DNA of 64,000 nt from contig JALGAS010000006.1 in NCBI GenBank assembly GCA_023078685.1, positions 2,294,001 through 2,358,000 of the forward strand. The letters are read 5' to 3'. The stretch comes from Neopestalotiopsis rosae. Its lineage: Eukaryota > Ascomycota > Sordariomycetes > Amphisphaeriales > Sporocadaceae. A model generated the notes under the pieces. That model searched no databases. It was not told where the DNA came from and saw only the letters and a program-made list of their open reading frames with translations. This document shows, piece after piece, positions 22,331-34,503 of this stretch; within the stretch, counting starts at the first letter, position 1; every line of letters begins with the position of its first letter. The translations under genes and the position numbers were made by a program.

Positions 22331-23843
22331 GAGGAAGAGAGTGGACCTGATGTAAGAAGGAGGGAAGAGATTAATCAAGAATGTTATTTGCGCAATGAGC
22401 GTCTGGTTTTCATTATCATTATTCCATGTCAGTGGAGTGGTAGACAAGTGGGAGTAAACTTTGAAGATTGAAGATATTCAAAAAGACAGACGGTGGGGAA
22501 AAGATGGAATGCACGACAACCAACAAGAACGCTGATCATTGCTTGTGAACATGGGCAAGCGCCTGCCTGCAGCACGTTGCGTGATAAGAGGAGGACCTGA
22601 GCTGAGAGAAAAAATGGAGCGAGATGCACCGTCACACCAGCTTATCCCAAAGGATCGGGAATACGAGATACTAAAGATTGGTTCTAATTGGCAGGTGCAA
22701 GGGTGTTGAGCTGCAAGTACCAGGGGCTCAGCGCCTGGAAGTCGCTACAATCGTTGAAGCGATGGTGCCTGCCAAGCCAGTCTTCTCGCGTTTATGCTTA
22801 TTTCGAATCGACATCAGCACTATATTTTGAGAATGTCCCATGCTGGCTCGTGGTTTGGAGCATTTGCTGTTGTGATGGTGGATGCTGATGTATAGTCGCA
22901 GAATCACATGGTCGGGCGAGTCTAAAACCATGACCGATGTATGATCTGAAGTATAGAGGTCGCAACAATGGTTCTAATCTGCCACAGTTTCACCAACTTC
23001 GTCGATGAAAAGATGATTTGGTGCAAGTGATTTGGTGCAATAGCATTTGAGATTATAATCATGTAGCATATCTGACTACGTACAGCTTGGCAGTCTCCTG
23101 CCGATACATAAATTGTTGTATACTTGACGCATAAGAGATAGGTGCTTCACGTCTCCAGTGCAGTTCATATACCTGAAATGCTGCTTCGAGGAAATGTGCA
23201 GAATGACAAGAGAAGGGATTCAGTTCCTCTTTCTGTCCAATTCAAGTCCTGCCATTTTCTGGAAGTCATGCGTCGAAATACCAGTGCCAACCTAGGGTAT
23301 TTTGCCAACAGTATGCTTTTACAGCACCACATGTTGCATGGTCAACTTTGAGACAGATATTATTGAAGTTGTTGCCAAACAAAGGGAATCATGTCTCGTG
23401 GCAGGTGCAACAGACAGCAGCACTCTATTCGGGGTCCTGAATGGCTGGTTCCAGCGAGTGATATTCGGTGCTGATAGCTTGAAGATAAGCTCCCACTTCA
23501 CCGCGTCTATCACCGTGGTTTCCCCAAAGCCTTCAGGGTTGCTGGAATAATATAGAACTTGCTTTTGTTCGAAAGATAAGAGGTTTACAGTTCAACACAA
23601 CAGGTGACTGGCTGTTGAAGCGTTTGTGTTTAGGGTCCACCTGGCCAACAGCTGACGTGGGGCTGCCGCGACCCCCGACGCGTTGAACACTCAATGAGTT
23701 TGGGCGCGATTCGTACCAAACCGCCGTTGAAGAATTCCAACCCCCACATCATTCTTCAGAGCGAGACAGTTGACAGCCTAGATCTGCATTCTAACCAAAC
23801 AAGCCCCTTTTGCTTTTCCGTCCCCTAAGATTTGCAACATGCC
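22331..23843. other. Intergenic region between GT31 and STN1
   Basis: About 1.5 kb between divergent starts. Short open frames only, none with recognisable domains or believable exon structure. Confidence 0.45.
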
Positions 23844-24680
23844 ATGACAAGTGCGCTTACGCCCGAATATGAGGAATATCCCCAATATTGCTATCACTTG
23901 TCCCCAACCATAACCAAATGGTGCCCCTTGGAAGCTAGCCATATCGCCAAGCTGAGGTGGCATTCGGGATTCGAAGGTATCTTGGCTCTATTCCGTTCCT
24001 TTCACTGATATCGTTGTATTTATCAATAAACTCTAGGTCAAGATGATACGTTCTTTCACCTGAACCACCCCATCAGATGGGTCCGTGTAGTTGGTTTGGT
24101 TGTAGCCATTGACTCGTTCTACGCGCGCCGCGTCTACACCGTTGATGACAGTACCGGCGTATGTGTCGAATGCACCGTCAGCATCTCCCCACCCGCGCAG
24201 GCGGATGGCGAGAAAGAGGACAAGGATGCCAAGCAGGCCGTTGGAGAGCCAACTCCGGACCCGTACGCAGATATCGATGTGGGCATGGTGGTCGACGTCA
24301 AGGGCAACCTGAGTCTTTTCCGAGATGAGAAGCAGATCAAGATCCAGAAGATGCAGCAAGTAAAGTCGACAAATCAGGAGGTCGAGTTCTGGAACAAGAT
24401 CAAGGCTTTCCGGACGGATGTGCTCAGCAAGCCTTGGGTCTTGGAGAAGAAGGTCCTGCGACGGCTAGAGAAGGAGAACAGGAGCGACATAAGGAGCCGC
24501 GAGAAAGAAAGGCAGCGCAAGAAGTCAAAGGCGGAACCTGGTCGGCAGGAATCCAAGGAGCACCGGCAGCATCGCAGTCATGCGAGCGGAAGCACTGTAC
24601 CAAAAAAGCCATATAAGCCTTCCAAGTTGAGCTCAGTGATGGCCGCAGAAGATGGTCAATATGATGCTCTGGGACTCTAG
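23844..24680 (+). CDS. STN1: Telomere-capping CST-complex subunit Stn1
   Basis: Single-strand telomere-binding OB-fold protein that acts with Ten1 to protect chromosome ends and regulate lagging-strand fill-in. Exons 23844-23976 and 24037-24680 give 258 residues. The N-terminus (YCYHLSPTITKWCPL) and the strand set after the intron (FHLNHPIRWVRVVGLVVAID, then RVYTVDDSTGVCVECT) are the Stn1 OB-fold signature. VDVKGNLSLFRDEKQIKIQK closes the fold. Residues ~170-258 are very basic and disordered. No winged-helix domain follows, as is common in filamentous-fungal and fission-yeast-like short forms. An ATG five bases upstream (23839) meets a stop at once, so 23844 is the start. Confidence 0.88.
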
Positions 24681-25815
24681 AGATATTGCGCATGGTCTCA
24701 CACATGCCAATGCAGCAATGGACGACTGGAACAATATGGTCCCAATACATGTTACCGCGCCTCACCAAGGATATTTGCCAGAAAGCCTTTCAAGACTTTG
24801 CCTTGTGAAGCGCATCGGGCGGGCGCTCACGAATCCGCGTGCACAAACAACATCTGAGATGAAATGCATAAACTTATATGATATCTACCAGAAATGCTGC
24901 CGCTTCTGAAATTCAATATCCATGTTGTCTCCGTCTTGTTTTCTTGTTGAAGAGTGGGGCGGGGCTTAGCTCACGCACCACGTCATTCACATTGAGTGCC
25001 GGTGTCCCGGTGCTGTGCTGTGCTGCGCTGCGCTGCCACTGCTCAACTGCCTGAATGGAAGTTCGGCCGCAGTGCACTTGCTATACACAACGACCTATCT
25101 CGTTGACAACATATGATAGGAAGTGACAACAGAGGTATGTTTTGAAACTTCCAGAAATTGCCCTGGTGGAAGGCTGATCAGAATTCTGATCTATGTACAG
25201 ATTCATCACGTCGCTTTTTGCGGAGCACAGAGTCCTTTACCATTACCTAACCTCTTCCCCTTCCGCCGCCCCTAGAATCTATATCCATATACCTTTTTAC
25301 CTAACAGGTCACCTCAAGGTCTTACACCAGCTTCTCTCAAGACTGTAACATTACTTTTGTCGTATTCCAGGCCCTTTTGCGTTGTTGCACCGAAAAGGTA
25401 ACTAGCAGTCCGTTAAATGAGACATCCTCATTCTTGACTTCGGTATATCGCGTGGCCGGGCCAATGTCTTGGGCTATTTTCTACTACACTGTCTCCTCGA
25501 GCACCACTGCCCATTCCTCGGGGACCATGTCGGGATGATTTATTGTCATGGCAGCGTACAAGTGTACCATGTTTCCAAAACCTTCAAATACTCAATCTCT
25601 AGCCAAGCAATTGGTGTTACGATCATCCATAATCCATGCTTCAAAACTTGTATATTGTTTCACGATCTTCATCCCGACATTGAGCACTCTTTGGCACGAT
25701 ATCCCACGACACTTCCAACGTCCTATGAGAGCTTTAGATGCGATCATATTCCATCCAATTCAGGACTGCAGTCTTTCAATCAATACCATATTTCTCCTAT
25801 TCCATTTCTGTGATC
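24681..25815. other. Intergenic region with a TGCTG repeat
   Basis: 1.1 kb between STN1 and the GH81 gene. A short pentanucleotide tract of TGCTG/CGCTG units lies at 25011-25036. The 3' half is pyrimidine-rich, as fungal promoters often are. No gene supported. Confidence 0.5.
25011..25036. repeat. Pentanucleotide tract (TGCTG)3(CGCTG)2
   Basis: Five tandem 5-bp units, the first three TGCTG and the last two CGCTG. A minor simple repeat. Confidence 0.85.
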
Positions 25816-28650
25816 ATGCTTTTGTACCCGTTACTAATTATACTGCAGGTTAGCCTTAGTGTCGGCGCGCCGCTATATCCTCCGCCAGCGGGACAAGAAC
25901 ACCGTATAGACACAAGAGGACGCGAAAAGTATCTTCAACTCACTGTAGTCGCTGTCCTGCCAACTACTACCGACCGCCATAGAGAGGGGCACCTTACTGT
26001 TGCACAAAAGACGACTTATAGCACAAACACAGAACGCTATCTCTCAGTTCCAGTCAGGACTACGAGTATCCCCGGAGGTATTGCTCAGATACCCGCCTCG
26101 CCATCTGTGATAAAACCCGACACGACCGGCACCCTCGTAAGCAGCCTCGAAACTGGCGGAAGACCGAGCCTCCAGCCATTTCCTACAGACAAGATTCCAA
26201 CTCCTACTTCACTCATCCCAAGCTCGGGATCCAAAATTGCTACTAAACCGACAGCTACATCCACAATGGCTCAACCTCCAACATACCAAAACATATTTGG
26301 TGCCCCAATCGCCGTCAATGCGCCTGCGGCGATCTTTACAGTCAAATCGGATCATCCAGTACCTCGCCTTGGTGTTTCTGGACCTGGACCACATCACACC
26401 AATAAGTTCTACGGCAACTTCAACTTGGGCAACCAGAATGCGCCAGCATACGTACACCCATATTCTGTAGCCTGGGCAAAAGGCCAGGGAGCATCGGCCA
26501 GCTGGGGTCTATCCATCTCACATATTGAGGCAAACCAGCGGGTCTACGGCGACCAGTCCAAGGTGTCGGGCGTCAATGCTGTCAAGTACTATCTCAACCC
26601 AGTCGGTATCCAGTCGCTTTGCCTATCGGCTGTCGAACTTGGCAAGACAACAGCACTGACGCTAGACAATATGGATACGCAATCGGTCAATGTCAATTTA
26701 CTAGACAAGTCTGGTGGCAATGTTCTGATCAAGTTTCCTCTGGTGCAGGGCATGGCGTTCGTGACAGCGATCTACGCGGGGTCGACCCCAGTCATCAATT
26801 CTGGTGTGTTCTTCAGACAGGTCACTAAGTCAATCAACGGTCCTAAACCAGGAATGACCAAATACACCATGTACCTCGAAGATGGAAAGACATGGCATCT
26901 ATATGCTTACTCTCCTGCGGGCGAAACATTGGATCTAACCGTCGTTAATAATGGACTTGCCAAAGCCGACAAGCCCTTCAATGGCATAATTCAAGTGGCA
27001 AAAGATCCTGGCGGGGCCGAACAGATATTGGATTCAGCTTGCGGCGCATACGCGACTGGAGTTACGCTGTCTGGGTCCGTGTCTGGCTCGAAGGGATCCT
27101 ACACTTTCAATTATTCAAAAGCCGGAATTGCCAACACCAAGCTTTTGATGTTCGCTCTACCGCACCATGTGGATTGTTTCGACACTGCAACTTATGGGGG
27201 CAAGACTACGATTCAATTGCAAACCACGACAAAGGGGATAGCGACTGCTGTTGTCGGTGACTCTTGGACCATGGTTGAGCCAAACATGCCAGTTGCCATG
27301 GACTTTGCGCCTTGGGATCCCAAAACGGGACCAAAAAGGACGATCAAGGCGCAGTACATTGACACAATTGCCCCGATTGCCCTAAAAGAAATATCACAGA
27401 ATGTCGATCAGCAATCGGACCAAAACTCAATGTACTTTAGTGGAAAGGTGAGTTTGAAGAAACAGGCTGTCGAAGACATTTCTGATATCCTTTTAGGCAT
27501 TGGCAAAGTTTGCTCATCTATGCTATACTGTGCACGATCTTCTTGGGAACAAGAATTTGGCCCAGACCGGTCTGAACAACCTCAAGTCGGCTTTCACTCG
27601 TTTTGCGCTCAATCGACAGCAATTTCCCCTGTATTACGAAAGTAAGTTACTACTATCCTCTCAGGGAACATGTTTCGTCAACTGACCACTTTAGCCGCTT
27701 GGGGAGGGATAGTGTCCTCGGCCACCTACCAAACCGGCAATAACGGTGCGGATTTTGGTAACACGTACTACAACGACCATCACTTCCACTATGGCTACTT
27801 TGTCCTGGCTGCTGCCATTATTGGTTACCTCGATCCAAGCTGGCTCACAAAGCCCAATATTGATTACGTGAATACTCTTGTGCGCGACATTGCGAACCCA
27901 AACAGTCAGGACAAGTACTTTCCTGTATCGCGCAATTTTGATTGGTACCACGGACACAGCTGGGCTCATGGTCTATATGAGACTCTTGATGGCAAGGTCA
28001 GTGTCCTTTGAACGCGGCCAAGATCCAGTGCTAACTATCTTCAAAAGGATCAAGAGTCGAGCTCCGAAGACGCCATGCACGCATATGCCATCAAGATGTG
28101 GGGAAAGATCACTGGAAATGTCAACATGGAAGCCCGTGGTAACTTGATGCTGTCTATTCTCACCCGAACACTCGACAACTACTACCTCTACACTTCTGAC
28201 AACAAAGTACAACCCGCGAATTTTATTGGAAACAGGGTTGCAGGTATCCTCTTTGAGAACAAGATTGACCACACGACATACTTTGGTGCCAACCTCGAGT
28301 ACATTCAGGGCATTCATATGCTACCACTGCTTCCCAGCTCCAAGCTCACTCGGTCCGCTAATTTCGTGAACCAAGAATGGCAGACCTACTTCAGCAACGG
28401 TCGCGCTGATCAAGTGGAAGGAGGCTGGCGGGGCATTCTATATGGTAACCTAGCTACTGTGGATCAAGCTACCGCCTGGAACTTCTTCACGCAAAAGGCC
28501 TTTGACCCTGCGTGGCTGGATGGCGGGGTGTCGCAGACGTGGTACCAAGCTTATACTGCAGGTATGTTTTCAGTGCTTGCGCGACGTGGCGAATTAATCT
28601 CCTCTGAAGCACGTCTGATGGCTAATATTTGTATAGCACTCATGTCGTAA
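25816..28650 (+). CDS. Secreted endo-1,3-beta-glucanase, GH81
   Basis: Hydrolyses beta-1,3-glucan; in fungi it serves cell separation, wall turnover or attack on other fungi. Exons 25816-27447, 27497-27641, 27695-27996, 28048-28561 and 28637-28650 give 868 residues, normal for the family. Signal peptide at ~1-18 ([18 protein letters not shown]), then a Ser/Thr/Pro-rich region to ~150. The catalytic region begins at [10 protein letters not shown]; key stretches are [22 protein letters not shown] with the catalytic Asp region, [11 protein letters not shown] with the catalytic Glu, and WYQAYTA near the end. An in-frame ATG at 25738 would spoil the signal peptide. The last intron is 75 nt with no stop, so its retention also yields a full protein. 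Confidence 0.93.
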
Positions 28651-30577
28651 TGATTGACAGAATTCAGGAGGCCAGGGAGGTTACGGGAATGGTTTGCACG
28701 AATGATGAGGTGGACGTCTCAAATTCATCTGTTTCGGCTGATAGCTTTAATGCTCCTGTTTAGAATTAGACCATAGATAGCTGTTGAATTTTCCGTGTCT
28801 GTAAAGAAGGTGCAGGTAATTTCAGGAAGTAGGAAAGTCTGGCAGAACCGTGGTTTGATGGTTTGGAGAATCATGTGCAATATTTGATCGGGAGAGCTCC
28901 AATGACGCTTTCGTGACGACGCTTCTGGTGGTCAATCGGAGCATATGAATACTTTGCATTTCCTTCTTTTTCTTCCAGCATCAACCTAGACACAGCATTG
29001 ATCGAACATTCATTCACATGGCTGCGGGTCTATCTTTCATAGCACTATAGCTTTGAACTTTGAAGCATGTGCATCTCCGTTACTCTTTTCGATAATAGTA
29101 GGCTATTCGAACGAATGAACAATTTCTTGCAAAGTGATAACAATTCGTATGACCCTTTTAGGTTGGTTGTATTGGCCAATATGTTCAGTTATTCGTTCAA
29201 CCTTGAATATGCCCATTCGCCCCCCTCGTGGGGGCTAAATTTGCAGTAAAAATCCGCGTCCAAGTTAAGAGAACAAAAGTGACTGACTAAGCTACACGTG
29301 GAGGTTTTAAACTTATAAAACTAGAATCATTCGACGAACGCTAACTTCATATGCGGTTTCAAAGGAGAGAATGGGTATAAGTCGCACCCAGCGACCTTAA
29401 TGGAGGACTGCCTTATGCGCAAAGGTCATCATATTTTATATCGGCCCGTATCTTGTATCAATGGTCTTGCGTGTTGGATGCCCTCCAGGTGAGAAATCAT
29501 TCCTCGATGCGCAATCATCCTGAAAGTAGGATTGGCCCTATCCAAAAGTGGGAGGCGCCGAGTCAATGGATGGGCAATCGCTCAGAGAGAGAAAAGAGAA
29601 TAACCAGCTCGAATATTATACGCTTCACCGTGATGCCATACCTTCACAAGTGCAGATGTAAAGGTTAAAAATCAATTCGTCCATGCCTTGATCAGTCGTC
29701 TCTAATCTTACAAGACTACGAGGTTTTTTTCTTTTTCCAAATCTCATTAGTAGTATCTACTTTTCAGACAATCCAAGCGCATTCAAGATTGGACCATGCA
29801 TGTTTGTTGTCGGTAATTGCCCTCTTAAATAAGGACTCCCAGAGAGGGAGCATTTCATGTTATCTCGCCTCCGCCTCGCGTCTAGAGGGCAAAGCGCACA
29901 TACGACGAGGCATTCCCCGCCTTCGAGGATGAAGACAACGGGGCAGACAGCGAATATAACAACGAGTAATCTTGTCCTATCCAACGTCTGTGAATGCGTT
30001 TGGGCTTTCGTGGTTGTGTTGGTGGTATAATGGGCTGGATTTCATACATTCTACATAGGGCAATGTCACTATGGGGGATATCATGCGGCAGTTACTAATA
30101 AAAACGCCGCAACTCTTCGTACTACAACCAATTGAGTGTGCACCTCTAAATATGACCCTGTGATGTGATACTATTTCTACCCAGCTAGAGAAACTAGGTA
30201 GTATGCACTCATCGTCGAGTGTCTGTTGCCGCAGCCTCGTCTGCCCTGCCAAGCATTTCGCAGTCCCGATGTTGCATTGTCGTCCACTTTGAGATTACCA
30301 TTTGCAACCGCCAAGAAATCTCGTATTACTATCACGTCGAATCATAGCAACGTTTGGGGGTCTCGATGAATATGAGTTACATTGCATTCTAATTATTTCT
30401 TCTTTCGACGGGCTGCTTTACGCGATTCACAGGCGTAAGGCTCGCCCGCGACCCGTGACTGGATAATTGCCACCCCTCTTGAGAACTGATTGCCACCTCT
30501 TCTCGTTCCAACCTTCTCATCTTCTATTGTTTTATAGAGTTGAATCTTCTCATTATCAAGGAACAAGCTGTAGAGAA
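28651..30577. other. Intergenic region, no supported gene
   Basis: 1.9 kb, AT-rich in places, between the GH81 gene and the cysteine-rich membrane protein gene. All open frames are short and lack recognisable content. Confidence 0.45.
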
Positions 30578-31559
30578 ATGGCTCTTCTAGTCTCGAAGAA
30601 AGACATGGTGGCTCTAGGCGGTAGTATTGCGCCGTTATGGGTCCTTTATATTTGGGCTCTATTGGTTTCCCATGCTTCATCTACCCACTTCTGCAATTAT
30701 GTGGGAGGCTATTCAATTCGGGCGGATAACAGTGTCTGTCCTGCCTCAGTACCTGTCGACTGCGGTACTGGCACCCAACCACGCTGCTGTCAAGAGGGTA
30801 TGACATGCCGCGGCGATGACCCAGTATACGGCAACTGGTGTTGTCAGGGCGATTATGATTGCAGTCAAATTGCAACCGAAGAGCCAAAGGTCAGTGACAG
30901 CTCCATTAATGCGATTGACGTTCACGCCTCAGATGTGCTGATGACACTTTACAAAGTGCTCTGACCCAGATTGGACTCTCTATGGGAAAGACAATGGTCT
31001 CATCAACTCGGGGGCTTGGTGTTGTCTTCAAGGTTACAAGGGATTCATTCAAGAGAACGGAGCTGTAGGCTGCACTCCAGTCAGCGTCACTGCGCTATCC
31101 ACCGGATGGAGCTTTGCAAGTAATGTCCAGACATACTCGTGTGAAACGCCCACAGGGAGCGGGAGCTTAGTGACTGCTACTGTCTCTTCTTCAACCGTGG
31201 ACCCGACCATACCAACTGCCTCGTCAACCTCAACAGCCAGTGATCAGGACAACTCCCAGCTCCCACCTGGTCAGATAGCGGGCATTACCATTGGAGCGGT
31301 CGCAGTTCTAGTACTGATCTGTCTGGCTGTCATCTTGAGGAAAAGATGGGCGGGGAAGGGATCTAGCTTAGAGACAGCGAATCCGCCGAAAGAACCCGCC
31401 ATGAATGATATGCATTCGGCTGATATTGCTCCTACGACGCATACTGAGTCAGCCTTCTTGCCGTTCCAAGAGCTGCACAATCACCCAGCGCCACCCCGAG
31501 AGTTGGAAAATAGTGAGCGTGGGAGGATACCTCAGGAGCTGCCACAATCATACAACTAG
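30578..31559 (+). CDS. Cysteine-rich single-pass surface protein
   Basis: Not a family I can name. Exons 30578-30889 and 30957-31559 give 304 residues. A hydrophobic N-terminus (residues ~10-33) should act as signal peptide. The ectodomain has two Cys-rich halves with related patterns. The first has CPASVPVDCGTGTQPRCC and NWCCQGDYDC. The second, joined by the intron, has CSDPDWTLYG and GAWCCLQGYKG. A Ser/Thr stretch, one transmembrane helix (AGITIGAVAVLVLICLAVIL) and RKRW follow, then a ~70-residue cytosolic tail. The layout resembles fungal wall sensors and WSC/mucin-like proteins, but the Cys pattern is not a WSC domain. The 30890-30956 intron was chosen because it joins the Cys modules in frame. 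ATG at 30605 is an alternative start. Confidence 0.7.
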
Positions 31560-31965
31560 GTTTATTCTGGTTCACAACATTATACTTGAAAATTCAGCAT
31601 AAGCCATACTTGGCAAAGTGAAGGTTGTTCCAGGGCACAAGCATATGATCTGCGAATAGTATATTTGCTGTAACATAAAATGCTTTCATATGTTAAGTAA
31701 CTACTTGAACATCTCTTCCATATTTTGTAAAGCTCATTCATCCCCCAATGTTCCTAGCCCAGTGGGCTTCTCCAACATTGAGTTGCATGAATAGTAGATG
31801 ATCGTTCATCACTTCTTAGTCTACCCCAAGTTGATCTAAGCCGCGCTGAGAGCACAACGTCCGCTCCAAGTACTTTCGGAGCTCGAGTACGACGTTCTTC
31901 TACATCATAACCCGTGCACGTCAGGCTCTTGGAAGTATATAAGTTCCAAAAAATGGGCAAAATGC
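31560..31965. other. Intergenic region upstream of tRNA terminator
   Basis: About 400 bp, with nothing recognised beyond the tRNA terminator at its right edge. Confidence 0.5.
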
Positions 31966-31970
31966 AAAAA
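31966..31970 (-). terminator. RNA polymerase III terminator
   Basis: Five T on the minus strand, starting four bases after the tRNA discriminator base. Confidence 0.8.
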
Positions 31971-31973
31971 CTT

Positions 31974-32061
31974 TGGAGGAGCGGGGAATTGAACCCCGGA
32001 CCTTTCCCAGACACGATTGAAGCAATGCGAAGGGAACGTCATACCACTAAACCACACCCCC
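31974..32061 (-). tRNA. tRNA-Ala(CGC) with a 16-nt intron
   Basis: 88 nt on the minus strand fold as a class I tRNA. The acceptor 5' strand is GGGGGTG and the 3' strand CTCCTCC with discriminator A. The D arm contains TAGTGGTAT, the anticodon stem is TTCCC/GGGAA, and the T arm is CGGGG-TTCAATT-CCCCG. The loop between the anticodon stem halves is 23 nt, so a 16-nt intron sits after the anticodon region TTCGCA. Anticodon CGC reads GCG alanine. The third acceptor pair is G-U, the alanine identity element. One U-U mismatch is present at acceptor pair 6. The B box GTTCAATTC is intact, and a Pol III terminator follows. Confidence 0.92.
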
Positions 32062-32956
32062 TAGCGTTGTTTTAAGCCCCTTTAAACACGTCCAGAAACG
32101 TTTATTCTGATTGTGGCTTGCATTCTGTGCAGTTTGGGAAGGTCGGGGGCTGATGTGGTGGCTTGGCCGGCGACTCTCTCGGCATCTCGGAGCTAGCCAG
32201 AAGTAGAGTGGGGCCTAATAAGTTGTGCCCAGGTCTGACAGGATGGGATAGACTAAGTTGGCTGACTGTGGATGAAAGATTGGGTATGGGATGCGAGCAA
32301 TATGATCCGTTTTGTCATGATATACTGTGTAGGACAGTCCAACGGGGAGGATGATTGGTACAGCAGTCTTTGTCTGCAGAAGCCCGTTAGCTGAAACATA
32401 TCTGGGTGGCCTGTTCTTGAAAATCCAGTGGAAAGAAAGTTTGTTCGTGGGAATCGGGTTGAGGCCTGGGCCGATATGGCTTGATTCCCGTCCAAGGACT
32501 GAGCATATAAGGGGCTGAAGTGATAGATATGCCATCATTAATCGAATTGTCATGTTGCAATTGTGCTGGCAATGTTTCTTTATGATCATGGTTCTGGTGG
32601 CATGTCGTGGACTATATTTGTTGTTGGGAGCCACGCACTATAGTGACGCGACTAGTTGGTGTGGGGAGGAAGGAGCGATCAAGGACGTGACTGCCTATAA
32701 TCCACAGCGACTGTCCAATGACGCCCAACTATGGTAGAATACAATAATGTCATAACGCACTGGCAAAAGGTTGATAAATTCGGTTTCTTTATTCAATCAT
32801 CAGATAGTTGCGGCTGGTTGGTCGCATACAGTCCAAATTGCGCACAGCGCAGCAAGTATAGACATTTTACCACTCAGAGCAGCACCCGCGCGTCACTACT
32901 GTGATGGTCCAGAATCGCCATAGCTGCAAAGCAAAATGCGTGCTAAGGTCGAATGC
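32062..32956. other. Intergenic region
   Basis: About 0.9 kb between the tRNA and the small membrane protein gene. A 139-codon minus-strand frame at 32215-32634 shows no domain, signal or splice context, and I do not call it. Confidence 0.45.
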
Positions 32957-33623
32957 TCAAGCCTCCTTGACCTTGGCCGGCCCCTTGAGCGATTGCGAAA
33001 TCTTGAGAGTGAATACCCAAGCCAGCATGCACGCCTCTAGGCCCAAGAGACCGATCCATAGAGTGTCCAGGATATGCACCTCCAAGCCCCAGGGCAGACG
33101 ACCCTCCAGGTTCCAACGAAGTGGGCCGTACGTGATCTGCATCAGCAGGAATGCGACAAAGGTGTAATAAGTATACCAGTATGGTCTGTAGTAATCCATG
33201 TTAGTTACAGGTATACCCACGGGACCCATAAGAGGACGAAATATTTCATTTAGATGCAAGTGTCATTTCGTGACCGGAACTTTATGGTAGGTGCTTCATT
33301 TGGAGGCGTAGTCATTTACACAAGCCGCAAGCAGTAAATGCTGCATGTCTCATGGGCGTGAAATTGCCAAAGAAATAGACTCGACATTCAAGAATGACAC
33401 TTGGGTATATAATTACATATCCCCCTGAGGAAAATCAATCAAGTTGAAAAAAAAGAATAACTTACTTAGTCTTTTCTGTAATCAAAGTCCATCGCGGCCT
33501 TGGTTCAGCTTGACTCTGCGATGCCTGTACCGAGATGACGAGACCGCAAGCAATGAAGAGCCAGATGAGGAGGATTCGCTGTAAGAGGCTGAGCTCGTAC
33601 TGTGGAAAATACGCTTCCAGCAT
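32957..33623 (-). CDS. Small multi-pass membrane protein, unknown
   Basis: Unrecognised. Two exons, 33623-33466 and 33185-32957, separated by an unusually long 280-nt intron (GTAAGT donor, CTACAG acceptor), give 128 residues. Three membrane segments are evident: LSLLQRILLIWLFIACGLVI (~13-35), YWYTYYTFVAFLLMQITYG (~55-73) and LDTLWIGLLGLEACMLAWVF (~92-112). The loop between the first two is basic (QAEPRPRWTLITEKTK), and the C-terminus is Lys-rich and short. ATG at 33623 is the first in the open frame. The exon join is supported because the second exon's frame has no earlier start that keeps the tyrosine-rich segment in context. Location in the cell cannot be told. Confidence 0.6.
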
Positions 33624-34503
33624 CTTTCCTTTATTCTCTCCCACGATTCTCGGTCTGGGCCTTTGTCTTATTTTCGAGTCAAGTGACTGGTTGTCTCAAA
33701 ACTCAAAACTGTCCTTAACGGAAGAAGCGTTTGGACACGTTGTGTTTAGTTTCTTTTTGGTGTGATCCCGGCTGAAAAAGGTGCTGAAGATTGAGGCGGC
33801 GTGGTTTGCGTGGGTGGTATTCACTAAATTGGGTGACTTTGGTGTGGTGGGATCCAGGCAAGACAGAGTCGGACTTCTAGAATCTGGAGAAGACAAACGT
33901 GAATCGGCGGCTGTATGCAAAGCACAGATAACAGTACCGAACGGGTAGAAGTGAAGAATCGATAGAGTATCGAAGTAATTAATCCGTACATTCAGCTTTT
34001 ATTTAACTGACCTTTCCACTCCAAGGCCATTGAAACCGAGGCCAAGCAATGGGGCAGTCGCCGTCATTTTACCCGGTTGTGCGGTCCGAGTATTCCAGGT
34101 ACTGAAAGCTACTGAAAGCCAAGGGTCCCCGCCATGAGAGGGAGGATTCGCCAAGTTGCGGGAAAATGCAGGGATGCTTAAATTCAGATGGATGGGACGC
34201 GGCGCTCTGCTCGGAACTTAATGTGATGTGTGCTCTGAACAAATACAAACATTATATGAATCAATCAATGGAGAATTAGGTATACAATTCGTCAAAGCGG
34301 AGTCGCGTTCATGTATATACATATAGTACAGAATTATCATACTCGTCGTCAAGAGTACTCCGCAGAACCAGGCCATGATGTGCTCCCATGGCGCTGCACG
34401 CAATGCCGTACTTCAGGTTACTCAATAAAAAGAAACTCCATTCCCAGAATAGAAGCGCCAACTCCATATATGATGCATGGTACAAAATTCATCCCGCCGC
34501 AGT
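33624..34503. other. Intergenic region
   Basis: About 0.9 kb between two minus-strand genes: promoter of the small membrane protein gene and 3' side of the haem lyase gene. Nothing recognised. Confidence 0.5.

Noticed and set aside
30393..30680. Minus-strand frame overlapping the cysteine-rich gene start
   Set aside because: Antisense to the first exon and its leader, no domain; treated as chance.
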